A stretch of DNA of 64,000 bases from Microbotryum silenes-acaulis (lineage: Eukaryota; Basidiomycota; Microbotryomycetes; Microbotryales; Microbotryaceae): NCBI GenBank assembly GCA_003665825.1, contig QPFY01000010.1:186001-250000 (forward strand), given 5' to 3'. Each line of letters begins with the position of its first letter. The stretch's first letter is position 1. Shown piece after piece: positions 1 to 18,400 of this stretch. Under the pieces are notes generated by a model, which was not told the origin of the DNA, did not search any database, and worked only from the letters and a program-made list of their open reading frames with translations. Both the position numbers and the translations under genes were made by a program.

Positions 1-263
1 CTGCCGAGTCTCATAGCACGCTTTGAATGTCGAACGCGACTTGACATAATCCCGCGGGCTCAACGTAAGGCCCCTTCTGGGTTGCGGTCGCATGGACCGC
101 TCGGCGTGGCCCTTTTTTCCCAGCCTTTTTTGACTCGATCATTTTCAAGGCGGCGTCGGGTCGGGGTCGTTGTCCGGCCGTTGCCGCTCTCTCTCTCTCT
201 CTCCGACCGTTCGTCTACGTGCCCGATCGTCTCATCTCGGTACTTCGGGTTCAAGCCGCAAAG
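1..263. other. ARO1 upstream region
   Basis: No gene is seen here. It precedes the ARO1 start and should hold its promoter and 5' leader. A short CT run lies at about 186-202, a pyrimidine tract typical of fungal promoters. No confident TATA box was found. Confidence 0.5.
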
Positions 264-5651
<5,388 letters not shown>

Positions 5652-6004
5652 GGTGCCTTCGTGGGGGATGGAGGTGGAAAAAGAATAGTCTCCCGGGGAG
5701 GTGGCCGTCAGCGCTTGAATCGTAGATCCGCCGGGGATTTGGAATAGCTCCGGTTGCAATTCGATTTGGATTAGTTATACATGCTTTTGGTGGGTACGTA
5801 CTATGTGATGAACAGACAAAGAGTTACTGAATACATTGCTTGATTTGCCCACTAAATGAGCGGCAGGAATTGACCGGCCCGGCCCCCGGCTGTGCATGCC
5901 GCCGCCCCCCACATCGATCGATGAAACGCGATGACATGCTTCCGCTCCAACTTCCGCTTCGCTCCCCTCTCTCCCTCCGACCCGCCCGCCCAATTCCATA
6001 AAAG
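5652..6004. other. Intergenic ARO1 / epimerase-like gene
   Basis: 353 bp between two genes on the same strand. It holds the ARO1 3' end and the promoter of the next gene. No conserved element was recognised. Confidence 0.4.
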
Positions 6005-7257
6005 ATGCCCTCCCTCGAGCCTCACACCCTCTCCACGACCCACCTCACCCTCTCCCTTCTCCCCTACGGCCTGACCTTCTCTTCCCTCCTCGTCAAAGTT
6101 CCCGAATCCTCCTCGACCTCGACCGCTTCCGAGGAACGTGACGTGCTCATCGGCCCTCGTGACTTGAACGATCATGTGCGATGTCGAGGTTTCTTGAATC
6201 AAACTGTGGGGAGGTACGCGAACAGGTTACCTAGTGGACGCGTGGAGGTGGACGGGTATGAGGGGTTGGTATTAGATTTGGAGAGGACGGAGGGCAAGGA
6301 TGAGTCGACGGTTGACGGAAGGGAGTCGTCGAATCTGAGAGGGAATAGGGTGGCGCTTGTACTCATAATTGAACCTTCTCAACTAACTCGAAACAGACGT
6401 CTGCCTTCACGGCGGCCCCACCGGAATCGATACAGTCGATTGGGACCTAGTCGCCTCTCCCTCGAATTCGGAACTCTTCACCGAAAAGAAAAGCTCCCCA
6501 AGCTCCACGATATACCGTCACCTCTCTCCGCACGGAGCAAACGGCTTCCCCGGCGATCTCTTGATCGAGGCGTTCGTAGCTTTGTCCGAACCGAACGAGG
6601 GGGAAGACGGTGTTGCAGGTCGGTTGGAGGTGGTGTTGAGGGCGAAGATTGTGGACGGTGGAGAGGGGATGAAAGTGGATGCTACGCCCCTCAATCTGAC
6701 GATCCATTGGGGATTCGGTGGATTCGATGGGTGGGAAGAAAAGGATGTGAAGATTTACGACTTGTGGATCGCTGTAAGTCTTTCTTTTCTGGCGTTTGGC
6801 GAGCTAGTTCAGGTCGGAGAAGATTTTGCAGACTGAATTTTTTCGCTTCCTTTCGGTTCTTCCTGAAAGGGTGACCGAACGCCCGAACTGCACCCCAACA
6901 TGCCTCGAATTCCGCACGAATCAAAGTTCGGTGCAATGCAATACCGCCGCGGGGTTCAATGGTGTTTCACCGGTTAAGAAAGAGTTACATGATCGAGAGG
7001 GGGAGGGGAGGGGTTATGATCGATTCGGTGAGTGTTCTTGTTCTTTCCTCGAGCTCCAAGATAAGGCATCGAACCTGCTGAGTGTTCGTTTTCGCTTCCA
7101 CACACTAGGGGCGACGTTCTTGGAATTTCATCAACCGATCGCGACGTTCTTGCATCAGGAACTGAAGGAGATCGTCGGGGGTGATACGGTGTTGAGACGT
7201 GGGGAGGTGTATGAGAATTGGTGCGAGGTGACGATTAGGACCAAGTTGATGTCTTGA
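6005..7257 (+). CDS. Aldose 1-epimerase-like protein, possible frame break
   Basis: Galactose mutarotase fold, expected to interconvert alpha and beta anomers of aldoses in the cytosol. Seen: DVLIGPRDLNDHVR then GRYANRL (family motif GR.aNRi), then LHGGPTGID at the start of exon 2 and GYDRF with GGDTVLRRGEVYENW at the C-terminus. Exons are 6005-6349, 6397-6773, 6832-7027 and 7109-7257; the last two junctions keep phase. The first does not: exon 2 begins with two bases of a codon, while every usable GT donor near 6350 leaves a complete codon, so the reading frame is off by one nucleotide between GRYANRL and LHGG. This may be a real frameshift, a sequence error or an unusual donor. The catalytic Glu was not assigned with certainty. 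The family call is firm; the functional state is not. Confidence 0.7.
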
Positions 7258-7443
7258 CATGAGGCAGTAAAGCGCTCTTGGCTCTCGAGCGAACTTTTGC
7301 TCTGGGACTAGATCTCGCGAGCGAGGGCGAAAGGATAGAAGAAAAGGGAAGATTGCAATTCTAGCACGTGCAAGGGCGAACAAAATGAAAGAAAGCAGCA
7401 ATGCTTTATTTTTGTGATAGGGGTGGACAAGAGAAGGTTTTAT
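7258..7443. other. Convergent 3' region, epimerase-like gene / CCT7
   Basis: Short region between two converging genes; no further feature is visible. Confidence 0.4.
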
Positions 7444-9771
7444 CTACCGCCCTCGTCCTCGACCCCTACCACCCATCCCACCTCGACCCGGGGGACCGCC
7501 TCGACCTTGCTGTTGCTGTAAGTGACAAGAAGAAAAAAAGGCATCAGCGCGGACGCTGGATCCCGCAACATATCCAAGAAGGACTCACCGAACTCGGGTT
7601 CGTAACCGTCTCATCAACACTCAGCACCAAACACGCCGCCTCACTCGCGCCTTCCAAAGCGTTCGTCTTGACCAAAGCCGGTTCCCAAACGAACCTTTCC
7701 ATATTATTCCCGACCCCATCATTATCGACGTCGACGCCGGCCCACATCTCCCCTCTCGCATGAAGCATACGAAGTTTGTTCAACACGTCCGTTGCATCGA
7801 TGCCGGCGTTGTCACAGATCTGACGAGGGATCACTTCGAGAGCCTTTGCGAAGGCGGCGATGATGAGTTGTTGTTTGCCTTGGATCGTGCGCGCCGTGTC
7901 GCGCAGGTATTTCGAGATTTCCATCTGTCGCCGTGGGAATGTTCGGCAGTTGGTTAGAGGACGGGTATGACTGTCGAAAAACACGGCCCCCAACTGACCT
8001 CTATAGCTCCACCCCCAGCCACGACATGGTTATTCTTGATTGCCCTCTTGACGATCATGATGGCATCATGCAAACTCCTCTCGACCTCGGAGATGAACTG
8101 TTCTGCTCCACCCCTCAACAACAACGTGCACGTCTGGGCTTTAACGCAGCCTTCGAAGAGGTTGAACCTCTCCCCACCAATCTGCTTCTCTTCGAAGCTC
8201 TCGCACGTCCCTAGATGTTCTGGACGGATATCCGAACACGTCGATTGGATTGAGCCTCCTACGGCAGAAACGACGCGCTTCAAGTCATCCACGGCGACAC
8301 GTCCGGCGCAAAAGATGTCGCGGTCGGCAAAGAATTGCGTTGCAAGATCGCCGATCGGTAAACGGGAGAGGATGACTTGGGCGCCGGTTTTGTGCAGGGC
8401 TTCGAGTTTGGCGTAGATGATGGACCATTCAGCATCGACGATGGCTTGGTATTCCTGAGAGAGAGAGAAAATCGCCGGTGACAGGTTTAGCGCGCCCTCG
8501 ACTCGTTTGGCCCCGATTGGAGTTCGGCCACCACTCACGGAAACCTGTTCGATCCTGACTTCGGCATTGTCCCTCTCGGCCTTGAGTTCGAGCTCGACGT
8601 TCAGGCACACGATCTTGGGGTTCTTGAAGCTCTTGGGCTGTTGTTCGAACCCGGCATAGGAGAACGTCCTCTTGAAGGCTACGCCCTTGACCAAGAGTGA
8701 ATCTTCCATTCCACCACCGGGGATCTTTTTGATGCCGATCAAGGCCTCGTCGAGATCGATTTGGTCGAGGGTGAGGACGGCGTCGACGACCATTTGGGAG
8801 AAGAAGGGTTTTTGAGAATGGATCAGTTTGGACGACATGGCCGTCGAGGCACACTTGAGCAACAGGTCGCGGAACTCGCTGTGGTGCGGCAAGTCAAGAG
8901 GTTAGCTATGGTCCGAGGAATGGGTTTGCGGGCGTTGCACTCACGCCTCGTTGGATCGGTCGATGGTGACGGCGATCTCCTTGATTCGTGCGATGGCCTG
9001 TGGTTGGAGCTGGTCAGTGTGATGCTCACACGCTTGAACGGAACACGTTGACCAGGTACTGACCAGTTGAGCCGCCTTCCTGTACCCCTTGATAATGACA
9101 TGAGGGCTCACGCCGTCCTCGACAAAGGTCTTGCTCTCCCTCAACAGCTCAGCCGCCAGCAAGACGACGCTGGTCGTGCCATCGCCGACTTCCGCATCCT
9201 GCGCTCGAGCGATATCGACCAGGGTCTGGGCGGCGGGGTGAATGACCTCGAGGAGTTTGAGTATGGTCGCTCCGTCGTTGGAGATGGTGGCCTGGCCGTT
9301 GTTGCCGACGATGAGCTTGTCCATGCCACGGGGACCGAGGGTCGAGGAGATGGTGTGCGCGATCGCGAGGCAGGCGCCGATGTTGGACAAGAGTTGAGGG
9401 GTTCCTGTTGGGTGTTTATAAGAGTGTTGATTGCGGGTTATAGAAAAGTGTGGCCGACTGGAGTGTCTGCGCATGCACACGCGTCGCGACATCTGGTCGT
9501 CGCGGGAGAGCTAGACTGACCTTGGGACGTATCGGTTCCTTCCCGGAGGACGATGACTTGCTGTGGAGGCGCAAGAGGGTGTTTGGGGGAATGATGATTG
9601 GACCGCGAGGCAGTAGTGAGCGCAGGCGATATGACCAGTGCGAGATGGGTCGTCGTGGGTCGTGCGACGACGCGGCGAGGAAAGAATTCAGTTCGACTGC
9701 GCGTCAGTTGCAGTGTACAGACCCTCATATACTGAGAGTGAACGTACAGGTTGGGGCATTCGACCAGCCAT
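7444..9771 (-). CDS. CCT7: T-complex protein 1 subunit eta (CCT7)
   Basis: One of eight subunits of the cytosolic group II chaperonin TRiC/CCT, which folds actin, tubulin and WD40 proteins using ATP. Eight exons (9771-9748, 9560-9521, 9404-9064, 8997-8945, 8878-8539, 8454-7999, 7924-7589, 7515-7444) join in phase to 553 residues, the usual length. Group II signatures seen are [54 protein letters not shown] (the GDGTT nucleotide loop) and VVAGGGAIE. Eta-specific features include MEISKYLRD and a glycine/arginine-rich tail ending in repeated RG pairs. The first exon encodes only eight residues, MAGRMPQP; the Met at residue 5 is an alternative start. The gene is head-to-head with CTR9 across 321 bp. 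Confidence 0.95.
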
Positions 9772-10092
9772 GATGTGTGAATGTACGAACGAGGTGCGAG
9801 GTGCGAGGTGCGAGGTGATCGGTCGTACGGAGCAAAAGAGGTGAGAGCGGCGAAAGGAGAGCCGCGCTTGGCTCAGCGCGTTCACCGTCGACCGCGCGAC
9901 GGCGTAATTGCCCTTTAGCCGGGCTCAGGGAAAGCTGCGGAAAGGAGCGCCGAGCTGCGCAGGGGAGAGCCATTTAGCGCGGGGAGCACGGGGAGCACCT
10001 TTCACTTGGAACTGTCCGCTCGTTTCTTCGTCTCTGCACCTCCTGACTTGCCCCCCCCTCCCTCTCTGGGAGAGCATCCCCCCTCACGAACG
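9772..10092. promoter_or_regulatory. Shared CCT7-CTR9 promoter region
   Basis: 321 bp between two divergent start codons, so it must contain both promoters. A short direct repeat of the 7-mer GAGGTGC (three to four copies) sits at about 9790-9818, close to the CCT7 start. That it acts as a regulatory element is not shown. Confidence 0.45.
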
Positions 10093-13000
10093 ATGGCCTC
10101 GACCTCGACGAGTGGCCAGCTGCCCCACCACCAGAATGGCGGCAGCTCCTCCCACCACCTCGACGCCGAACCGCTCTCGAACCGTACGTTGCTCGTCCCC
10201 TCCCGCCTCGACGACGACGACATCACCATCAACCTCGACGAGCTCTTCTCCTCCCCCGACGACTCGGAGACCCAGATCGTCGTCGACCTCTTCAAGGATG
10301 AACGCGCGCCCGTCGTCTTTTGGGTGCGCTTGATCCAAGAGGCGTGGAGGATCAAGAGGTATACTCTCGCGTTGGAGATGTTGGAGCAGGGCATAGCCCA
10401 TTTGGATCCAAAGGGCAAGTGTACCCTCTTGTGTCTCAAAGCCAACTATCTTCTCGCATTGGCGCGCAACGCACCCAAGACCGTCCTCTCCCAGCCAAGT
10501 CAGTCCAGTCCATCCACGCACCTCCAGATCATCTCCTCCGCCCCCGCCCCCGCCCCCGAGCCCCGAGTCACTCACCCACTCCGATCATCACGCAGGAGGA
10601 GGTCCCCCCTTGACCCACTCCACCGATCCCAACCACCCCGAATCCAAGCTGCGCGACCCCCACGCACCCCCCAACACCAAAGACGCGCTCTGGCAAGCCG
10701 CCGAGGTCTGTATCGGTAGGGCCGAGGGGACCCACGTCCACGACAAGGCCATCACCGATCTCAAAGGTCGGTCATCATTCCAGGCCAGCTCCAGCCGATT
10801 TCCTGACGCATCCTGCTCATCTGCTCGAGATATCCGACAGCCGTTCTCATGCTCGCACGTGGACGATTGGACGAGGCATCGAGGCTCTTCGAGTCGATCC
10901 TCGCGACAGAACCAACCCACCTCTACGCGCTCATGGCAAGGGTGCGCAATACCCATCATACCAGCCCTCAGACGCATGATTGAACTCATCTCCTGCCCAC
11001 CCTCCCCGCAGGCTCGCATCCTCTTTGCCCGACGATCGTTCCGACTCGCGCTCAAAGCGTACCAACAGGTCCTCACCCTCGCACCCAAATTCCTCCCCGA
11101 CCCTCGCATTGGCATCGGATTGTGCTGCTGGCTCATGGGCGATCGAAAAAAGGCAAAGGCCGCATGGAACCGATCCATCGTCGTTGTGAGTTCCAACGTG
11201 CCCTCTTGGTCGCCCCCCAAAAACCTCATAACCCGTTCTTCCTCTTAGCACCCCGACTCGTCGAGCAACTCGGCGACCCTACTCCTCGGTCTTGCCCACC
11301 TCAACACCTCCAAAGACCCCACACTGGCCGGAGGTGAAGAAGCGCGCACCGAAGAATACTCCCGCGGCATCGAGTTGATCCAAGCCGCTTTCAAGAAGGA
11401 CAACACCAGCGCCGCCGCTCTAGGCGCCTTGGCCAACTTCTTCCTCCTCTCCGGTCGACCGGGGACAATCAAACTCGCCGAACGCATGATCCAATTCGCC
11501 GATGCGCGCATCCTCGCTTCGGAAGGTTACCTCCACCTCGCTCGATCGCTCCATTCCACGGGTGATCGAAGCGCCGCTCTGTCCGTTTACCAACAATCGT
11601 CCGAAATGTTCCCCGACCAATTGTTGGCGCTCTTATCCGAGGCACAATTCTTGATCGAATCCAACAGTTGGCCCGCGGCGGTCAATTTGTACGAGAACGT
11701 TTTGAGGAGGAATCCTAGATGCGTAGAAGCGCTTTGTGCGCTCGCTTCGATTCATGCCCATTTGGCCTTTTCCGATACGTCGGTCGTCGATTCCCAGGCC
11801 GAACGAAAAAAGGCCAAGGACGCTTACGATCAAGTTTTGAGGTTGTTCGCATCCGGTAAGGAGGCCGTCGAAGGCGTGCACGATCATGTTGTCAACAAGT
11901 ACATCGCCAAGAGTGAACGCGTAAGGGAATTGGCCAGGGACGAGCAAATGTTCGTCGAGATCGCCAAAGTGTGGGACGATGAGATGCAAGGTGGGGAAAG
12001 GTGTTTGAGGGCGTATCGCGAAGCCCAGAGGATCTTGGACGAGAAGAATGAGAATGAGGAAGATGCCGAACTGGCCGGAACGAAGAGGGAGGAAAGGGGA
12101 CTTTTGGCGACCAGGTTAGCGAACAATATCGGCGTGCTTGAATACCATCGACAGGATCCGATCGCGGCGCAGGAGAGCATCGAAGCGGCTTTGGTCAAGA
12201 TTGGTGAAAGGATCGCTTCGAGTGGGGGCAAAATCTCCGAACAGGACGATGCGGCATTGAGCGTATGCACCTACAACCGAGGGGTGATCCTCGAGGCTTT
12301 GGGTGACGACGAACTCGCGATCAACGAATGCTACAACCAACTCTTGTCCCAACACCCCGAATACATCGAAGCCAAAGCTCGCCTCGCGCTCATCGCTTTA
12401 CGTGGAGTAACGGGCCCCCAACGACAAAAGAACTTTGAGCTCGCGAACCAATACCTCAAGGAGATGCTCACGACCAATTCCGCTTCCCTCGAAGTACGTG
12501 CTCTGCAAAGTTACTACCTCTACACCGCGGGGTTGTATCGGAATTTGAAGGATTTCGCTCGCGCGACGTTGGAGTTGGACGCGAAAGATGCTTATGCGCT
12601 CACCGCACGAGGGATCATCGCTTTCCACGAAGCGAGGGAAAACCGAGATCCTTCTCGAGAAGGAAGCAAGATGCGTCAACAGCTGTTCGTCCGTTCGGCA
12701 CAATACTTTGAACGCGCTTTACAACAACATAAACATTGTGCGATCGCGGCTCAAGGGATCGCGATCTTGATCGCGGAGAATGTTTTGGGCAGTGGGATCG
12801 AGACCTCGACGATGACGGGGGAGGTCAATACGGCGATGGTGGCGATGAACAAGAATACGAGGGATGCGTTGACGATTCTGAACAAGGTCAAGGAGAGCGT
12901 CAATGATGCGAGTGTTTACGTCAATATCGGGCATTGTCATTTCCATCGCGAGGAATTCGAAAGGGCGATCGAAAGTGTGAGTTCAGTACCCGTTTCTGGA

Positions 13001-14168
13001 TGCATTCCCGCGTTGGGACAAGCGCTGAAGTGCGAACCTTGAACTTCACAGTACGAAACGGCCTCGAAACGTTACCACAAGGATCAGGACGCAACAATCT
13101 TGCAATACCTCGCTCGAGCATGGTATCACAAAGGAGTTAAGGACCAGTCCTTCAACGACATCCGTCAAGCCCTCGAAAAAGGTCGTTTGGCGCTCTCACT
13201 CCAACCGCGCGATTTGTCGATCAAGTACAACATCGCTTTGATGCAACAAAAAGGCGTTCAGGTCCTCTTTGACCTTACTCCCCAACGAAGGACTTTGGAA
13301 CAATTGCGTTTCGCGGTTCAGGACGCGAATGAATCGCAGGCGTTGTTCCTCGAGTTGCAGAACGACCCTACGGATCCGGCACCTTATCAGAAAGATTTCC
13401 CTCGTCAACGCTTCAACTATGGAAAGGGGCTCTTGACTCGAGCACCTTTGATCCAAGAAGCGCAAGAAACGTACGAAGCGACTGAACAAGCTGCTGTGGA
13501 TCGAGCACGACAAGCGCGCGAGGAAGAACGAAGAAGAAAGGACGAGATGGAGGCGCAACGATTAGCTCAATTGCAGGAACAGGCCAGTCGATTGGCCGAA
13601 CAGAGGAAGAGGATGCAAGAAGAGGCGGCGCAGTGGACTTTATCGGCTACTTTTGCGGATAGTGATGAGGATGGGTTCGAGGCGGAAGGGAAGGAGAAGA
13701 AGAAGAGGGAGAAGAAGAGTGTTGGAGGAGGGAAGAAGAGGGGTAAGAAGGAGAAGAGGGAGGGGTCGGAGACAGCGGAGAGCTCGAGTGAGGGGGAGGA
13801 GGATATGCCTAAGAAGAAGAGGGTCAAGGTCAGCCTCCGGGAGGCCATTAAGGCGCTTGTCTCTGATCCGCAGTACTGACCATGCTCTGCTTACGTTTTC
13901 CTCGTTCGAACCGCAGGGCAAGTCCAAGAAGGACCGCCGAAAGAGTGAAACTCCAGGAGCGGAGATGGACCTCGACGAGGATGGCGAAGAGGCCGTCACC
14001 GGTGGCAACAGGAGGAAGAGGATTGGGCGCGCGTCAAAGAACATCAAATCAAAGTCAGTTCAAGTATCGAGAGCCTGAAGTGCAGAATCGGAGGATGGAT
14101 ACTGATGGTTCGAGTTGTGCCTTTGGTTTCACAGTGAATTCATCGAGTCGTCGGATGAGGAGGAATGA
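10093..14168 (+). CDS. CTR9: RNA polymerase II-associated Paf1 complex subunit CTR9
   Basis: Scaffold of the Paf1 complex, a nuclear factor that couples Pol II elongation to histone H2B ubiquitination and H3 methylation. Eight exons (10093-10498, 10596-10766, 10841-10941, 11012-11185, 11249-12976, 13052-13828, 13917-14053, 14135-14168) join in phase to 1,175 residues. The N-terminus has the CTR9 signature of an acidic strand before the first helices (ITINLDELF, then WVRLIQEAWRIKR). Tandem TPR-like helices cover about residues 100-900, including LHSTGDRSAALSVYQQSSEM and NIGVLEYHRQDPIAAQESI. A coiled coil rich in Arg/Glu/Gln follows (about 955-1010), then a lysine-rich and acidic low-complexity tail ending in ESSDEEE. 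The lysine runs probably include nuclear localisation signals. The last exon adds only 11 residues plus the stop. Confidence 0.93.
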
Positions 14169-14539
14169 ACTGTAGTGCGTCCAGTTGGCCAAGTATATCC
14201 TAAGATTGGAATGTTACGAGTTCAAAAAATTGTCCTGAAGATATGCTGTACATCTCGCTCTCGTCTCTCTGCGTGTTTGTGGCATATCAAACAAACAGTG
14301 AGAGTTTGCGGCGCGCGGTGTATGTTTGGTGTGTGTCTGTGTGTCTGTGTGTCTGTGTACCAGGGTCCCCAGGTGGGCGGTAGGCAATAAGCAAAACAGT
14401 GTAGAAAAACAGCATCGTACATAGGAAAAGATGAGAACGCAAAAGGGGTACGGCAGAAGGGCAGAAGGGCAGAAACACAGAAGAGGAAGTAGTTAAAAAT
14501 CGACGCGAATGTCCTTTCGGCGCCTCAAGGGCGACATAA
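14169..14539. other. Convergent 3' region with GT-rich microsatellite
   Basis: 371 bp between the stops of CTR9 and the SH3 gene. An imperfect GTGTGTCT repeat covers about 14330-14358. No gene is seen. Confidence 0.5.
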
Positions 14540-16671
14540 TCACGCCTCCGTTCTCGGGTCGCTCGTCGGTGTTGTCGACATTGAAACCTTGGTCCCATCT
14601 TCGTCGTTCAACGCCTCCCCGCCTCTCCGTTGCCCATCCGCACCCTCGTCCATGTCCTCCCTCTCGTCCTCGTAAGGATTCACCTCATTCGCCGAAGGCG
14701 TCTCATCATTATACTCCACCTCATCCCCAACTCCAACGCCAGTCATCATCGGCGTCTCACTCGTCACGAATTCCCCTTCCTCAATCAACGCCAAGTAATT
14801 CTCCGGCACCAAGCCCATCTCCCCAGTCACGTTCCCATCCTGCCCCACCCTCGCCGCCTGAACCCACCCCGCACATTGTCTCGAAAACACGGTGACGAGT
14901 TCGCCCGTACTGATCGACATTTCCGTATCGAGTTCAGGAGCAAAGTCGTACATGGCCGAATAAATGCCAGGGACGAATTCACCGAATTTCAATTCGGCGG
15001 AGTGCGCATCGGCGTAGTCGAAATCGGAGCGGGAGGAGGCGTCGTCTTCTGAGTAGAGTTGGGAATCGTCTTCGGAGGTATTGAAATCGGTGGCATGGGA
15101 GGTGACGAAACCCCACGAGACTGGTAGCGGTATGGATGGTTCCGTAAGTGCGAGTGTCCATGGCGCCGTTCTACGCCCTCAGCAGTAGCCGTCCAACTCA
15201 CAAGCACTCGAACTCGAAGCGCCAAACGCATCATTCCCAATCGCCGGTGAGTTCAGCCCACTCATCCGACTCGCCCTCGACGAACTATCTCTCTTATCAT
15301 TGACCTCATCCGGGTGCGGCAGGCCTTTGAACCTCGGGTCGTCGGAAGGATAAGCAAAGTCCCTGACGATCAATTCAAATTTGAGCGAAGAGGTCGAAGC
15401 TGAAGTCGAGAGAGCGGATTGGTTCGTCGAGGAGGAGAAATCGACGACGCCTTCGGTCACAGGGGAATGCTGCACATCCGTGGGGGTCCACCCTGCCGAC
15501 TCACCCGCGGCTCGAGGCGAGAGAAGGTGGGTCGAAGTCGTCGAGAGTCGACGGGTCGTCTCGTGCGGGATGCTCGCGTTACTGCTGCGTCGCGATGATA
15601 GAGAGGTCTGGGATCCCGAATGACGACGAGGGAAGGTCGGAGGTTTTGGCGCCGTTGGGGATGCGTTGCGAGACGAGGAAGCCGAAGCCGAGAGGGAGAC
15701 GGCTCGAACTGCATCGATGGAGATGGCAAGATTCCCAGGCTGGGATGAAGTGGAGGAAGAGGTTTCGTCATGGCGACCATAGTGTTCGGGGTCGGTGTTA
15801 GCCTTGGTGAGGTGCACATCGGCGAGCGCGGCACGAGCGGCATTCAAATCGCGCTGCGAGGTTGATTCGGTCAGAGCACCGCCGGTCTTAGGTGTGGGAT
15901 CCGGAGGCGCTGCGGCTTGCTCGGGCACGGGTGGAGGCTGAGGTATTGTCGATGTCTTGGGTGTTGAGCCAGGGGTTAGAACATCGAATGCGGCAGTGGT
16001 AGGGGTGGAAATGGACGAGGTGTGCGGCGACGAGGGGCGCGATCGGGCAGCGGACGACTCGGGCGAGGCGTGCTTGTCCAATCTGAGCCGCTCTGGTATT
16101 CCTTCCCTGCGCGGTGTAAACTCTGTGGGTGGAGGCCATTCGGGTGCTCAGTGCGTTTGCCCCTGCGCAACGATCGGTGTACCGGGATGCTGTGGACCGC
16201 GAAGGAGCCGGGGGGCGAGGACTCGAGAAGCTGTCGTCGCGCCTCGAGACGGGTCGTCGGTCTCGCCTGGGCCACTTCAAAGTACTACCTTTGTATGCCA
16301 CGTTGTAGTTCGAGTGGGGGAGATCGCGTGCACCGGGCTGATCGCGATGAGTAAGCCGTTCCTGCACGTCTCGGCCGCGGCGGGCAAGGGATGGTGGCAC
16401 TTGGAGGTGATGGTGGCTCCCTCGTCTAGGTCGGAGGCCGAGTCCGTGTCGGGGGCGAATGCAGTTCCTACTGTAGGACACCGCACTGGGTCGAATACGG
16501 TGATCGAAGTACGCCAGCGGCAGCGGTGCAGCAGCTTCGGTCGTTGCCCCACTTGGTCTCGGAGTCTCGGAACCGGATAGCGCTCGCCCGCTCGCCCGCT
16601 CGACTGGAGACCCACAGAGAAAAAGCTCACCCTCTGCCAAGTTGGACGACGATGCAACGTCTTGGATCATG
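14540..16671 (-). CDS. SH3-domain adaptor, Nbp2/Skb5-like
   Basis: Probably a cytoplasmic adaptor that brings phosphatases or kinases to MAPK or PAK signalling, as known for yeast Nbp2 and fission yeast Skb5; that role is inferred. The well-supported part is 16146-15202 plus 15120-14540, joined through a GTGAGT intron that splits a Phe codon. Seen: a long Ser/Thr/Pro-rich N-terminal half, then FELIVRDFAYPSDDPRFKG (typical of Nbp2 relatives), then one SH3 domain (about residues 370-430: YDFAPELDTEMSISTGEL, GWVQAARV, GLVPENYLAL), and an acidic tail. No ATG opens the main exon; a 40-nt first exon at 16671-16632 (MIQDVASSSNLAE) joins in phase to 16146 across a long intron and would give 521 residues. 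That first exon is a proposal. Confidence 0.75.
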
Positions 16672-18400
16672 TTGCAAATCCGGACGTGGGTCGTAGGTTT
16701 GAGGGAGTGTTCGATCGGGAGGACACTTGCGCTACGCCTCACTGCACGCGACCACAACAAGTCGGGGCAGGGGGTGGTCTGGCCCCACAAAGAAACTACG
16801 CCGAGGTGCGGTGCGGTTTGCAGGCGCAGCAAGTGCCGAGGGACAACAGTCGTGGTCGCAAAGGCCGCGTAGCAGGACAGGATCGGGCTCAACAGGAGGA
16901 AGGGGGTCGGCAATAATTCGAGTCGAGAGTCACGCGTCGAGTCTCGAGGTGGGCGATGTAGGGTGCTGAGACAATGACCCGACACCCTGAGATTGGCGCG
17001 CGCGCTCTAAAACGGTCCGGCCAGGTCCGGCCCGCTGTAGTGCCCGCTTGAGCCCGCTTGACTCCCGCTTGGGCCAGCTTGTTTCCCAGGTGGCCCTGAG
17101 GCTGAACGGACAGAGGGGAGGTAAGGCAGTGAAAGTAGGTTGTAAACGAGCTCACTCGGTTTTCGATCAGCAAAGGACTGCCAAAGCGCAATAGAGTCTG
17201 TGGCAGAGCTGGGGAACTCGTTCGCGTCGTGAAATCACTACCAATTCAGTCGATATTCGATATCCACACAAAACTCTTTCTCCAACTGGAACACCAGACC
17301 CCACAATACATAGATCACAGTGGACAGAGCGGAGAAAGTACCAAAATTGGTGTGCTTGGTGGCATCGACTGCGATTAGCTCTGCTGAGGACCGGTCGCTT
17401 GTGGGCAGCGGCCAATTTACCTGAAGAGGCTGCCGAGCGAGTAGCTTTAGGAGCCTCGTCAGGCGCGGAATCGCGATCGCCACTAATTCGGAAAAACTTT
17501 TCGCGCGACCAACCACCAGAACCACCACAATCGCCTCGACTTCGGGGTGCGACCAAGCCAGTGACTTTGGTAGCACTCGATGATCGTGTGATCGGAAGGA
17601 GCTTACCAGCTGAAGGAAGGGAACGATGAGCAACTCGGCGCGGCACGGTCGGCGGTCACTGCCGCAGTGCCAGTGTGGTCACCGAGATCACCGCGCCACG
17701 AGGAGAGTAAAAGTTGCAAGAGCAAGGAGCAGATCTACAAATTCAACTCCTTCGAATCCAACGGATCAACCTTGGGCTCTTTTTGCAACTGCACAAGCCC
17801 AAGCGCGCAATGCTGGGCGAAACCGCCCAAAGGCTCTCTGGCTGCGCGCAACGCCAGGCCCAGACACCACCTCGAGATCTCCGATTATGGCAGGTGCTTT
17901 GTCGAACATTGCTCCTGCGTTCCATGAACCCATTGAAGGTAGACTATACGAACCACGCCTTTCTAAAGGCAGTTTTAATCTTAATGACAAGCAACTGCGG
18001 AAAGCTCAACCCCCGTATCACGTTTTCACTCTCACCGGCTCTAGCTCCTGCTCCCGGCCTCGGCGCTCGGCGATAGGGAGTAATTATTCCACTCGTGCCT
18101 TCCCTTCACCTCCGTAGCATTCGACGTTCTTTCTCTGTACACCAACCGTCCGTCCCAGCCACTAAGCGCCTCAACAGGTGATACTCACACTCGTTACTTT
18201 GAACTCCCTACCTTTCACGAAGCAGAACGATCTTCCCATAATCCAAGTGAGCATCTTGAGGTGAAGGTTCCTCGAAGCGCCCGGCGCGCTCTAGAGTCCG
18301 AGAGGCTGACCGCAGCCCCGGCGCACCCAACCGCCGTCGCGACTTCATCGCAGAGACTCCTTTGACGATACCTTGTGGGATTCTTTACGCAAGAAAGAGG
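16672..18400. other. Long stretch without a recognisable gene
   Basis: About 1.7 kb upstream of both the SH3 gene and the glycosyltransferase gene. Open frames occur on both strands, but none shows a known domain, coherent splice pattern or protein-like composition. The stretch at about 17036-17080 has short near-repeats of CCCGCTTG. It may hold long 5' leaders and promoters, or decayed mobile DNA; neither can be shown here. Confidence 0.4.

Noticed and set aside
15888..16985. 365-residue open frame on the minus strand upstream of the SH3 gene
   Set aside because: Its composition is low-complexity Arg/Ser/Pro with no conserved block, and it overlaps the real SH3 gene frame; only the short MIQDVASSS segment within it was kept as a possible first exon.
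16672..18400. Possible hidden gene in the 1.7-kb gap
   Set aside because: Open frames on both strands lack recognisable motifs and consistent splice sites; nothing could be supported.
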